DNA of 64,000 nucleotides, taken from assembly GCF_003368325.1 (NCBI RefSeq), contig NZ_CP031467.1:124001-188000 (forward strand). The letters are read 5' to 3'. Made by a program: the position numbers and the translations under genes. The notes beneath the pieces are model-generated. The model had not been told where the DNA came from. It searched no databases and saw nothing but the letters and a program-made list of their open reading frames with translations. Every line of letters begins with the position of its first letter. The stretch's first letter is position 1. This stretch comes from Paraburkholderia caffeinilytica. Its GTDB lineage: Bacteria; Pseudomonadota; Gammaproteobacteria; Burkholderiales; Burkholderiaceae. Positions 43,388 through 51,459 of the stretch are shown here, piece after piece.

Positions 43388-44428
43388 TCAGGCCGCCAGA
43401 TCGCGCCTCGCCACGCCGGCCCATGTCGAGGTCGATTCGCGCACGATCAGGCGCGGCGACACGACACGCCGGCGTCCCGGCGCGCGCGGACTGCCCGACG
43501 AGGTCCCGGCAATGCGTTCGATCAGCGTCTGCGCGGCCATATCGCCAAGCGCACGGACCGACTGCCCGACCGTCGAGAGCGACGGATAGGTGAATCGTCC
43601 CAGTTCGATATCGTCGAAACCGATGATCGAGCAATCGCGCGGCACGCTGATATTGCGCTCCGCCGCGGCGCGCAACGCCCCGATGCCCATCATGTCGTTG
43701 CCGGCAAAAATCGCCGACGGCTTCACGGTGTCGAACAGTTGTCCCGCCGCGCGATGACCGCCCGTCCCCGAAAAATCGCTTTCGACGATCGCCCCGGACG
43801 GAATCTCGATACCGCGCTCGGTCATAGCGCGGATGAAGCCGTGCACCCGCATGGCGCTCACCGCCGTCTTCACGGGTCCGGTGATGCAGCCGATCCGCAC
43901 ATGCCCCAGCTCGAGCAGATGACGCGTCGCGAGATAGCCGCCCTTCTCGTGGTCGATCTGCACCAGATCCGCGTTCACGCCTTCGATATTGCGGTCCACC
44001 ACGACCAGCGGCTGGTGAGCGTCGGCAAGCGAATGAGCCAGCACGGCGTCGTCGCCTGCGGAGGCGACGATCAGTCCGTCGATACGCTTTTCCTGCAGGA
44101 CGCGCAGATAGTTACGCTGCTTGGCCGGATCGTCGTCGGAATTGCAGAAGAACAGGCAGTAGCCGTTGCGCGAGCAACCATCCTCGATACCCCGCGCCAT
44201 CTCCGCGAAATACGGGTTCGTGCTGTTCGGCAACACCAGACCGATCGTCGCCGTCGCCCGTGCCTTGAGCGAGCGGGCCACCGCCGACGGTACATAGTGG
44301 AGCTGACGGATCGCGTGTTCGACCTTCGCGCGCACGTCGGCCGACACCGGCCGTGAGTTGTTCACGACGTGCGATACCGTCGTGAACGACACGCCTGCCA
44401 CGGCCGCTACATCCTTGATCGTCGCCAT
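43388..44428 (-). CDS. LacI-family repressor, likely of the sugar-binding protein gene
   Basis: 346 residues from ATG 44428; the longer frame is Trp/Arg-rich and lacks family features. Helix-turn-helix and hinge: TIKDVAAVAGVSFTTVSHVVN, then periplasmic-binding-like core (IGLVLPNSTNPYFAEMARGI; FAGNDMMGIGALRAA; GFDDIELGRFTYPSLSTV), close to RbsR/PurR types. The nearest LacI-type palindrome, GCAAACGTTTGC, lies upstream of the sugar-binding protein gene at 46 kb. Confidence 0.88.
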   Translation of the reverse strand: MATIKDVAAVAGVSFTTVSHVVNNSRPVSADVRAKVEHAIRQLHYVPSAVARSLKARATATIGLVLPNSTNPYFAEMARGIEDGCSRNGYCLFFCNSDDDPAKQRNYLRVLQEKRIDGLIVASAGDDAVLAHSLADAHQPLVVVDRNIEGVNADLVQIDHEKGGYLATRHLLELGHVRIGCITGPVKTAVSAMRVHGFIRAMTERGIEIPSGAIVESDFSGTGGHRAAGQLFDTVKPSAIFAGNDMMGIGALRAAAERNISVPRDCSIIGFDDIELGRFTYPSLSTVGQSVRALGDMAAQTLIERIAGTSSGSPRAPGRRRVVSPRLIVRESTSTWAGVARRDLAA

Positions 44429-45094
44429 AACCTGTTGTTCTCCTGCCTGTTGTTCCCGCCGGCCACGCCATCTGGCGACCCACCGGACGCCTTCATCGAA
44501 GACAGACCAAACCCACGAATACTTACGCTTTACCGCACTTTCAGCTTCGACTGCTCCTGCTACGCCAGGGTGCCGGCCGGTTTGCCGCTGGCGCGCGGCA
44601 CGCACGGGCCGGCGGGCGGCGTGACCTTGGCCCCTGCCCGCGATGCCCCCGGTTTGCCGCGCGATGCTTCATGCACCGATCGACCGGTCATGACAACCTC
44701 CCTGCTTCATGGGTATCGGGCATGTGCCGCATCGCTTCGCGGCTGCGATATCCATCGATAATTTTGGCAAGCGTACGCTTGCCGGTGAGTGCCAATATTT
44801 CAATGGCGCGCGGCAACAGTGAAACGTCGGGCGCGCACCGGTTCGGCGCAGGTCTTTCGGCCACGCCCCTCCCACCACGCAGCCGCCGTCATGACGCTTA
44901 CCTCTGGAATTAACGGCGGCGCAGCAGCTTTCTTGAGCGCTTATTGAATTGACGCGGTTGCGCGCGTCTTTTGCCATGCATTCAGCATGCAGCGGCGTGA
45001 GCGCGAACCCGCGTGCCCCGGCGAACCCTGGCGTGTCGCGATGCTTCTTGTGTCGCTCCTTGCGATGCGTGGTTCGGTACTGACTGTCGAACGC
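44429..45094. other. 666-bp gap with an 18-bp perfect palindrome
   Basis: No gene is supported between the binding-protein stop and the LacI start, where ATPase and permease genes would be expected. GGCAAGCGTACGCTTGCC (44766-44783) is a perfect 18-bp palindrome with no loop. It suits a dimeric regulator; it does not have the central CG of classical LacI operators. Confidence 0.6.
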
Positions 45095-46057
45095 TTATCT
45101 GGCCACCAGATCGCACGGCGTTTCGACCACGCCGGACAACTGCGATTGCTTCTTGTGCTCGTTGATCGCCTTCAGCGCGGTGTCGATACCGAACACGGCC
45201 TGCTTGGCGGCGTACTGGTCGGCGGTGGCGAGCACGCGGCCGTCCTTGAGCATCGGCCTGATCGCGTTGATGTTGTCGTAGCCGACCACCAGTACCTTGC
45301 CCTGCTTGCCTGCCGCCCGTACGGCCGAGACCGCGCCGATCGCCATATTGTCGTTGCCGGCCAGGAGCGCCTTCAGGTTCGGATACTCATTGAGCATGGC
45401 CGACGCCACCGCGTTGCCTTTGTCGATTTCCCATTCGCCCGATTGCACCGACACGACCTTGGCGCCGACGCTCTGCATGGCGTCCTTGAAGCCCGCCGTG
45501 CGTTGCTGCGCGTTGGTGGTGGTCGACACGCCTTCGATAATGCCGACTTCATCGCCCGCCTTCAGCTTTCTGGCCAGATAGTCGCCGACCTTCTGCGCGC
45601 CCTTGCGGTTGTCCGGGCCGACGAACGGCACGTTCAGGTCTTTCGACTTGAGCACGTCCGGATCGAGCCGGTTGTCGATGTTCACGACGATGATGCCCGC
45701 GTCGACCGCCTTCTTGACGACCGGCACCAGCGCCTTCGAATCAGCCGGCGCCAGCACGATCGCATCGACCTTCGACACGATCATCTGTTCGACGATGCGG
45801 ATCTGGTTCGCGGTATCGGTCTCGTCCTTGATGCCGTTGGTGATCAGGTCGAACTGGGAGGCGTTGTGTTTCTGGTAGTCCTTCGCGCCGGTTTCCATGG
45901 TCAGGAAGAACTCGTTGGCGAGCGACTTCATCACCAGCGCGACCTTCGGCTTACGGGCGGGCGCGGTTTGCGCGAAGGCGGAGGAAAACGGCAAAGCGCC
46001 GGTAGCGGTGGCGAGAACAGCGGCCGCCAGCATGCGGCGGCGAATGCGATGGCTCAT
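45095..46057 (-). CDS. Ribose-type sugar ABC transporter substrate-binding protein
   Basis: 320 residues from ATG 46057 (GGAG and AGG upstream). Sec signal peptide ending SSAFA, then the Peripla_BP_4 fold of RbsB: KVALVMKSLANEFFLTMETGAKDYQ, ADSKALVPVVKKAVDAGI, VVNIDNRLD, GNDNMAIGAVSAV. It should bind a monosaccharide or polyol. Neither an ATPase nor a permease gene is adjacent; a LacI repressor gene is next downstream. Confidence 0.9.
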   Translation of the reverse strand: MSHRIRRRMLAAAVLATATGALPFSSAFAQTAPARKPKVALVMKSLANEFFLTMETGAKDYQKHNASQFDLITNGIKDETDTANQIRIVEQMIVSKVDAIVLAPADSKALVPVVKKAVDAGIIVVNIDNRLDPDVLKSKDLNVPFVGPDNRKGAQKVGDYLARKLKAGDEVGIIEGVSTTTNAQQRTAGFKDAMQSVGAKVVSVQSGEWEIDKGNAVASAMLNEYPNLKALLAGNDNMAIGAVSAVRAAGKQGKVLVVGYDNINAIRPMLKDGRVLATADQYAAKQAVFGIDTALKAINEHKKQSQLSGVVETPCDLVAR

Positions 46058-46110
46058 GCCTATCTCCAGAGTGAGTCGGGCTCGCGGTCGAGCCGTTTTT
46101 TTAGTTGAAC

Positions 46111-46122
46111 GCAAACGTTTGC
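46111..46122. promoter_or_regulatory. LacI-type operator upstream of the sugar-binding protein gene
   Basis: GCAAACGTTTGC, a perfect palindrome with central CG, as recognised by LacI/PurR/RbsR proteins, 53 bases upstream of the ATG. No gene is evident between it and corA (46123-46406). Confidence 0.7.
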
Positions 46123-46406
46123 GAGGCTCATTCTCAGCGCGCCCGGTTCGGACTGTCAACGATGCGCCGTGTTGCCATACGCCTCGACGCAGAGCGCGCA
46201 TCGCTGCTGAGCGCTCGATGGGCTCGACCCGGCGCCATGGGCAGGCACATCGATGGACTGTCTTTCTGGCAAGGATTCCTCGCTCGGTCCATGCGTGGCG
46301 AATTTGCCGCCGGCTGCAAGCTCAGCGACCGGCGGGCCGCCTATGCTGGACTTTTATTGCGCACGGTGCAAGCGGGAACAACACGGTGCGATGGGCTAAC
46401 AGGGTG

Positions 46407-47384
46407 TCAAAGCCAGCCGGACTTGCGAAAGCGCCAGTACAGGATCAAATCCACGATCGCCATCACGGCAAGACAGACTGGATAGCCGAACTTGTAGTGC
46501 AACTCGGGGATGGTCTCGAAGTTCATCCCGTAGATACCGGCGATCATGGTCGGCACCGCGAACAACGCGGCGAACGAGCCGAGCCGCTTGGTCACCTCGT
46601 TTTCGACCAGCGAGATCATCCCCAGATTGACCTGCACCGCGGTCACGACCAATTCGCGCCGGCCATCGATGATTCTGACGATCCGATCGAGATGGTCGTA
46701 GACGTCGCGGAAATAGGCTTGCATGCCTCCGCAGACGCTCGGAATCCGGCCGCCCGTCAATTTGCCGACCGCCTCCTGAAGCGGCGCGATGTGATGCTGC
46801 AGGATCACGAGCCGGCGTTTCAGCGAATACAGATCCTCGATGATTGCCCGCGATGCCACCGAATTGTTGCGCTCGAAGATGCGGTCCTCGAGTGCTTCGA
46901 TCTCGTTGTTCATCGTCTCGAGGATCGGAAAATAACGATCGACGATGTCGTCCACCAGCGCGTACAGCACGAACGCCGAGCCCTCCTTGAGCAATTCCGG
47001 CTCGCGCTCGCAACGGGCGCGAACGTTCTGGAACCCGGCGCGCGTGCCGCGGCGCACTGACAGCACATAGTTGTGCCCCACGAACACGTCGACCTCGCCG
47101 ATCAGCAGTTCGCCCTTTTCGTCCATTTCCACGGTGTGGATGACGGCGAATAGCGACTCGCCGTACTCCTCGATTTTCGGACGCTGATGGCCGTTTTGCG
47201 CATCTTCGATCGCGAGTTCGTGGAAGCCGAACTCGTGCTGCATCACGACCAGTTCGTCCGGCTCCGGGTCTTTCAGCGCGACCCAGACGAAGCACTCGGG
47301 CCGCGCCACGTAGTCGCTGATGCTATCGATATCGATGTCGGCCAGCTTCCGGCCATCCTGATAGGCGGCGCAATTGATCAGCAT
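46407..47384 (-). CDS. corA: CorA magnesium/cobalt channel
   Basis: 325 residues. Large cytoplasmic N-terminal domain rich in acidic residues, two C-terminal helices joined by the selectivity motif GMN (in AGIYGMNFETIPEL), and a basic tail (RFRKSGW). Pentameric channel for Mg2+ uptake. A 23-base inverted repeat lies upstream. No nearby gene suggests a more specific role. Confidence 0.95.
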   Translation of the reverse strand: MLINCAAYQDGRKLADIDIDSISDYVARPECFVWVALKDPEPDELVVMQHEFGFHELAIEDAQNGHQRPKIEEYGESLFAVIHTVEMDEKGELLIGEVDVFVGHNYVLSVRRGTRAGFQNVRARCEREPELLKEGSAFVLYALVDDIVDRYFPILETMNNEIEALEDRIFERNNSVASRAIIEDLYSLKRRLVILQHHIAPLQEAVGKLTGGRIPSVCGGMQAYFRDVYDHLDRIVRIIDGRRELVVTAVQVNLGMISLVENEVTKRLGSFAALFAVPTMIAGIYGMNFETIPELHYKFGYPVCLAVMAIVDLILYWRFRKSGWL

Positions 47385-47488
47385 GTTGGATTACCTTGAA
47401 AACGGAACAGACCGGCCGGCTTCGCACTGCGCGCGGGCCCGGTGGCAAATCTGAGTGAACGGGTACACGACAGCCGTCATATTAAGGG

Positions 47489-47511
47489 CGATACATGAAC
47501 GTCATGTATCG
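47489..47511. promoter_or_regulatory. Inverted repeat upstream of corA
   Basis: CGATACATGA-ACG-TCATGTATCG, perfect 10-bp arms and a 3-nt centre, 105 bases before the corA ATG. It is AT-rich relative to its flanks and has no T run, so an operator or leader hairpin is more likely than a terminator of the lipoprotein gene (106 bases past its stop). Confidence 0.55.
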
Positions 47512-47616
47512 AATTGTTAAATGCGCGGACTCGGCACGGGGTTCAAGCTTGCATACGGCAGCGGGCACCTTCGACACGCCTCGCCGCGATCCGGCGTTGC
47601 CGGACCCTGCCCTGCG

Positions 47617-48057
47617 CTATTGCGCGACCCTGCGCAAGGCAATGCGGTGATCGTCGTCGAAGGTGACCGACGCGCGGTTCGTATAGCGTGTATCGGCCGT
47701 GACGGTAAAGCGCATCTCCACGACCGGATCGAATTGCGTGGAAACACCGATGCGATGCACGCCCGGGCTCAGATAGAAGACCGCGTGTTCGCCGTTCATC
47801 AGATCGGTGACCTGTTCGCCGTCGATATACACCAGGGCATCGCGGAACCGGACGATAACATCATGCGAACGTTCGCGCCGCACGTCCACGGCGACCAGTC
47901 CGCTGCCGGGCTCCGTATAGCCGGGCTGGACGACGCGCGCTTGCGGCACCGCCTTGAACGGGACGGGCTCGGCAGGTGTCGAGGCGCAACCGGCGAGCGA
48001 CGCGACAGCCAGCGCAAACAGCGCGGCTTTGCAGGGGAAGTGCGGGCGCATCGGCAT
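47617..48057 (-). CDS. Predicted lipoprotein (146 aa)
   Basis: ATG 48057 with GGAG upstream. Signal peptide and lipobox: ALAVASLAGC, Cys about residue 24. The mature part (about 120 residues) is beta-rich: RVVQPGYTEPGSGLVAVDVRRE, an internal VYIDGEQV turn, and SPGVHRIGV. No family is recognised; VYIDGE-type carbohydrate or carboxypeptidase-like turns are only suggestive. Located upstream of corA on the same strand, 232 bases away. Confidence 0.7.
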   Translation of the reverse strand: MPMRPHFPCKAALFALAVASLAGCASTPAEPVPFKAVPQARVVQPGYTEPGSGLVAVDVRRERSHDVIVRFRDALVYIDGEQVTDLMNGEHAVFYLSPGVHRIGVSTQFDPVVEMRFTVTADTRYTNRASVTFDDDHRIALRRVAQ

Positions 48058-48374
48058 GCTGGGTCTCCCGTGTTCCGTGTTATTGGCGGTGTTGCGGTGT
48101 TGCCGTGGAATTGCGATGGTATTGCTCCCGTTCTCGTCACAGGCGCGTTGCGCGATCCTGGGCGGACGGGCAACCGGCTTGGCGCCCCTTGCACTGGACC
48201 GCATTCTTCTTCATGATCGCTGCAAAGTGCCGCGCTGTGGGCGCCGCGCGCTGCGGATTTACCCTCGGGTCCGCCGCGTGCTGCCTTTGTCCGCCCGCAG
48301 GTTTGCTTCCCTGCACCGGCTATGCACAACGCTTCACCGGCTGCCTTGCCGGACATACGATCAAGGAGACCGCG
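48058..48374. other. 317-bp gap upstream of cydX
   Basis: Divergent region between the lipoprotein and cydX starts. It should hold both promoters; no consensus -10/-35 pair stands out. No remnant of cydA or cydB is visible. Confidence 0.4.
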
Positions 48375-48524
48375 ATGTGGTATTTCACCTGGATTCTCGG
48401 CATCGGCGTGGCATTGGGCTTCGGCATCATCAATGTGATGTGGCTGGAGGCCGGCGGCAAGTTCGCGCGTGACCCGCAGCCCGCCGGCGCCCCGCCCGCC
48501 ACGTCCGAGGACACGTCTTCGTGA
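48375..48524 (+). CDS. cydX: CydX-type cytochrome bd oxidase subunit, orphan
   Basis: 49 residues, ATG with AAGGAG upstream. The first 26 residues (MWYFTWILGIGVALGFGIIN and following MWLEA) match CydX/YbgT, the single-helix subunit that stabilises cytochrome bd oxidase. A 23-residue hydrophilic tail (Pro/Ala/Ser/Asp) exceeds the 37 residues of E. coli CydX. No cydA or cydB is nearby. The TGA overlaps the GTG start of the next gene (GTGA), indicating translational coupling to a P-loop kinase. Confidence 0.85.
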   Translation: MWYFTWILGIGVALGFGIINVMWLEAGGKFARDPQPAGAPPATSEDTSS

Positions 48525-49141
48525 CCTGTCTGGTTTTCTTCTGCGGCCATGCCGGCACCGGCAAGACCACCCTGGCAAAGAAGCTGATCGGTCCGCTCAT
48601 GCAGGCGAGCGCGACGCCCTTCTGCCTGCTCGATAAAGATACGCTGTTCGGCGGCTACAGCGCGGCCGCCATGGCCATGCTGACCGGCGATCCGAACGAC
48701 CGCGACAGCCCGCTCTTCCTGCAGCACCTGCGCGACCCCGAGTATCGCGGCCTGCTCGATACCGCGCGGGACAATCTCGAACTTGGCGTCAGCGCGCTGG
48801 TGGTCGGGCCGCTCTCGCGCGAAGTGCGCGAGCGGCGCCTCTTCGATCGCACCTGGCTGGGTATCGGCGCAGACGTGGTGCTGCGGGTCGTATGGGTCTA
48901 CACGTCCGAAGAGACGGCGCATCAACGCATCGTCGCGCGCGGCAATCCGAACGATGCCTACAAACTCGCGCATTGGGACGAGTATCGGCAGCGCCGCTTC
49001 GTGCCGAGCGGCGACATTTGCGACGACCTGTTGATGTTCGACAACACCGCGCCAACCCGCGCGGATTACGAAGCGTTGCTCGCACGTATAGTGGGCGGGC
49101 CGCTTGCGTCGTCTGCGAAGCTGCCGCCGCTGCCTGTGTAG
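48521..49141 (+). CDS. P-loop ATP-binding kinase-like protein (AAA_33)
   Basis: 206 residues. Walker A GHAGTGKTTLAKKL (about 9-22), then an LIDKDTLFGGY-like acceptor segment and a lid region with Arg residues (RERRLFDRTW; HQRIVARGNPND). Resembles zeta-toxin, shikimate or aminoglycoside-type small-molecule kinases. Coupled by a GTGA overlap to cydX, an unusual pairing. Substrate unknown. Confidence 0.72.
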   Translation: MTCLVFFCGHAGTGKTTLAKKLIGPLMQASATPFCLLDKDTLFGGYSAAAMAMLTGDPNDRDSPLFLQHLRDPEYRGLLDTARDNLELGVSALVVGPLSREVRERRLFDRTWLGIGADVVLRVVWVYTSEETAHQRIVARGNPNDAYKLAHWDEYRQRRFVPSGDICDDLLMFDNTAPTRADYEALLARIVGGPLASSAKLPPLPV

Positions 49142-49149
49142 CTGTCTGT

Positions 49150-49206
49150 GTCACAGCCCGTGCAGCCGCCTGTGCGACTGCCTACGTCACAGCCCGTGCA
49201 GCCGCC
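49150..49206. repeat. Two copies of a 21-bp direct repeat
   Basis: GTCACAGCCCGTGCAGCCGC plus one C occurs at 49150-49170 and 49186-49206, with related half units (CTGTGCGACTGCC) between. Lies 3' of the kinase gene. No function is apparent. Confidence 0.8.
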
Positions 49207-49296
49207 AGCGGAACTTTACCTGCGTGGCGGCCCGTGTAGCGCGAGGCGTAGTAGCCGCTGCCGCAGCCCATGCAGCACCGGTGTTTAAAACGCAAA

Positions 49297-49317
49297 ACGC
49301 CCCGCGGTGCGGGGCGT
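49297..49317. terminator. Bidirectional terminator between kinase and saccharopine dehydrogenase genes
   Basis: ACGCCCCGC-GGT-GCGGGGCGT, 9-bp stem. TTTT follows on the minus strand, and a TTTTTT run lies six bases after it on the plus strand, so it can stop both convergent transcripts. Confidence 0.8.
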
Positions 49318-49428
49318 CCCTGGTTTTTTCAAAGCGGCCTTCTACGAGGCTTTCTTCGTTGCTCGCGGCAGCCACTGCCGCGTCGTCGCACGGCCCTCGG
49401 TATCGAGCCTCAACGTGACAGCCGCGGC

Positions 49429-50526
49429 TTACACCGTTGCCATGGCATCCAGCGACTGCCCTTCGTACAACTGGCCGAAGCGGTTCGCGAGGAAGTCGCG
49501 CAGCGACACCTGTTCCTGACGCACGAAGCCGCTTTGCGGCAGCTTCTGCTCACGGAACAGATCGAGCACCGCGCACATCGCGCCGGCCGTGGTGATCTGG
49601 ATTGCGCTCATCGGCACGCCGCACACCGTCTTCGCGAAGATCTTGCGAGTGAATACTTCCTGCACCAGCTGGCCGTCACGCATGCCGCTCACGGTGATGA
49701 ACACCAGCACGACGTCTTGCGCGGTCGCGGGCACCGAGCGGCGCATGATGGTCTTGAGCGTATCGCGGTCGCTCGACAAACGCAGGTCTTCCAGCAGGAA
49801 CTGCATCAGGTTGCGGTGGCCCGGATAGCGCACCGACTTGTAGTCGAGCGATTCGACGCGGCCCGCCAGCGTTTCGCATAGCGTACCCAGCCCGCCGGAC
49901 GTATTGAAGGCTTCGTATTCGGTACCGTCGAGCGAGAAGTGTTCGAGGCCTTCCAGCGGCTGCACCCACTGCGTGCGGCTGTCGCGGATCGCTTCGCAAG
50001 GCTGGCAGTACTCGTTGATCAGGCCATCGACGCTCCACGTCAGGTTGTACTTCAGCGCGTTGGTCGGGAATTCGGGCAGCGCGCCGACGCGCATTTTCAC
50101 GTCGCGGATTTCGGTGAAGCGGTTCGCCAGTTCATGCGCGGCGATGCCGATGAAGCCCGGCGCGAGACCGCATTGCGGCATGAAGGCGTGATCGGCGTCG
50201 TCGGCGATTGCACGAATCGCGCTGGTGGCGCGCACGTCTTCGGTCAGGTCGAAATAGTGAACGCCCGCACCTTTGGCGGCCGTGGCCACGCTCACTGCCA
50301 GGTAATACGGCAGTGCGTTGATGAGCGCATCGAAGCCTTGAATGGCGGCGCGCAACGCGGCGGCGTCGGCGGAATCGACGCGGCGGGTCGGGATGCCCTG
50401 GGCAGCGAGCTTATCGAGCGCATGCTGATCGCGGTCGAACGCGACGACGTCGTAGTCGCCCGTTTCACGCAACATATGGGCGATGGTGTGACCGATCAAA
50501 CCTGCACCGACGATGGCTACTTTCAT
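49429..50526 (-). CDS. Saccharopine dehydrogenase family oxidoreductase
   Basis: 365 residues from ATG 50526 (AGGAG upstream). N-terminal Rossmann motif VAIVGAGLIGHTIAHML, then the C-terminal Sacchrp_dh_C type domain (LAPGFIGIAAHELANRF; GLGTLCETLAGRV). Members include lysine 6-dehydrogenase and lysine/ketoglutarate-type enzymes. The length fits single-domain lysine dehydrogenases. The Lrp-type gene immediately upstream on the same strand suggests amino-acid control. A GCGCTGCG hairpin lies in the 5' region. Confidence 0.85.
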   Translation of the reverse strand: MKVAIVGAGLIGHTIAHMLRETGDYDVVAFDRDQHALDKLAAQGIPTRRVDSADAAALRAAIQGFDALINALPYYLAVSVATAAKGAGVHYFDLTEDVRATSAIRAIADDADHAFMPQCGLAPGFIGIAAHELANRFTEIRDVKMRVGALPEFPTNALKYNLTWSVDGLINEYCQPCEAIRDSRTQWVQPLEGLEHFSLDGTEYEAFNTSGGLGTLCETLAGRVESLDYKSVRYPGHRNLMQFLLEDLRLSSDRDTLKTIMRRSVPATAQDVVLVFITVSGMRDGQLVQEVFTRKIFAKTVCGVPMSAIQITTAGAMCAVLDLFREQKLPQSGFVRQEQVSLRDFLANRFGQLYEGQSLDAMATV

Positions 50527-50608
50527 GCGCTTCTCCTGTGTCGACCGGGGCTGGCGTTTTAACGCGAACTCCGGTCCCATTTTGTGTGCTGTCTCCAGCT
50601 TGGGAAGT

Positions 50609-50630
50609 GCGCTGCGTTTAAGCGCAGCGC
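50609..50630 (-). promoter_or_regulatory. Hairpin in the 5' region of the saccharopine dehydrogenase gene
   Basis: GCGCTGCG (50609-50616) and CGCAGCGC (50623-50630) with loop TTTAAG. No T run follows. Upstream, a TTGACA box is present near 50740-50760 on the minus strand and may be part of the promoter in the 262-base gap to the Lrp gene. Confidence 0.5.
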
Positions 50631-50788
50631 CCGGCGGGCTGAACCCTTGAGAGACAGTTTAGGGAGAAGCAAAAACAGTTCATACACGCAAAATGCTGCG
50701 CTATGACCATGAACTTCGACGTTATGACGACACAATCAGTCGATATGTCGAAAACATGTCAAAACGGCGTAAAAATCGGGCAGCGGAA

Positions 50789-51247
50789 TCACACCATGCC
50801 GCGGTCGATCTTGCGCGCAAGAATGATCGACGTGGTGGTCCGCTCCACCCCTTCCAGGCCGCCGATCTCGTCGAGCAGATCGTTGAGGCGGTCGGGCGAA
50901 TCGGCGCGCAGCCACGCGACATAGTCGAACTCGCCGCTCACCGCACACAGCAGTTGCACCTCGGGCATCTTGCCGAGACGTTTCTGCACGGCCGGTCCGT
51001 ACTTCGGCGCGATGATGATGCCGACGTACGCCTGGATGCTCGAGTCGAGCACGTCCTGGCCGAGCCGCACGCTATAGCCGCCGATCACGTTGCTGCGCTC
51101 GAGCCGGGCGATCCGGGCAATCACGGTGGTGCGCGCCACGTCGAGCTGGCGCGCAAGGTTGGCGACGCTCTCCCGGGCGTTGGCTTGCAGCAGCGCAACG
51201 AGGTTGCGGTCGAGGTCGTCGAGTTGGTCGAGGCGCGGAGGTCTCAT
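50789..51247 (-). CDS. Lrp/AsnC-family transcriptional regulator
   Basis: 152 residues. N-terminal helix-turn-helix LDDLDRNLVALLQANARESVANLARQL with recognition helix VARTTVIARIARLE, then the RAM (ligand-binding) domain (IQAYVGIIIAPKYGP; VSGEFDYVAWLRA). Likely responds to an amino acid and controls the saccharopine dehydrogenase gene just downstream. Confidence 0.92.
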   Translation of the reverse strand: MRPPRLDQLDDLDRNLVALLQANARESVANLARQLDVARTTVIARIARLERSNVIGGYSVRLGQDVLDSSIQAYVGIIIAPKYGPAVQKRLGKMPEVQLLCAVSGEFDYVAWLRADSPDRLNDLLDEIGGLEGVERTTTSIILARKIDRGMV

Positions 51248-51372
51248 CTGGGGGAAAGAAGTTGGTCAGCAGTGGAACGGATTATCGCGCGTCCTGAGCA
51301 TCGGGCGGCAGGCCGAGGAACCCCGGCCCATGGGCGGCGCAACGACGAGCGGCTAGCAACGATCGGGAAGCG

Positions 51373-51444
51373 GCAAACGAAGCAGCAAACGAAGCAGCAA
51401 ACGAAGCAGCAAACGGAGCAGCAAACGAAGCAGCAAACGGAGCG
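51373..51444. repeat. 12-bp tandem array (6 units)
   Basis: GCAAACGAAGCA repeated six times with GA/GG variation in the eighth to ninth base. Its 3' end is 15 bases from the LysR stop at 51460. The reading frames through it give TKQQ or VCCF runs and are not considered coding. Confidence 0.9.
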
Positions 51445-51459
51445 TGGCAAGCGGCAAGA

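Noticed and set aside
46123..46406. Plus-strand frame upstream of corA
   Set aside because: Arg/Ala-rich, no ribosome site and partly antisense to corA.
51300..51445. Low-complexity TKQQ/VCCF frames through the 12-bp array
   Set aside because: Purely a product of the tandem repeat, no start signal.
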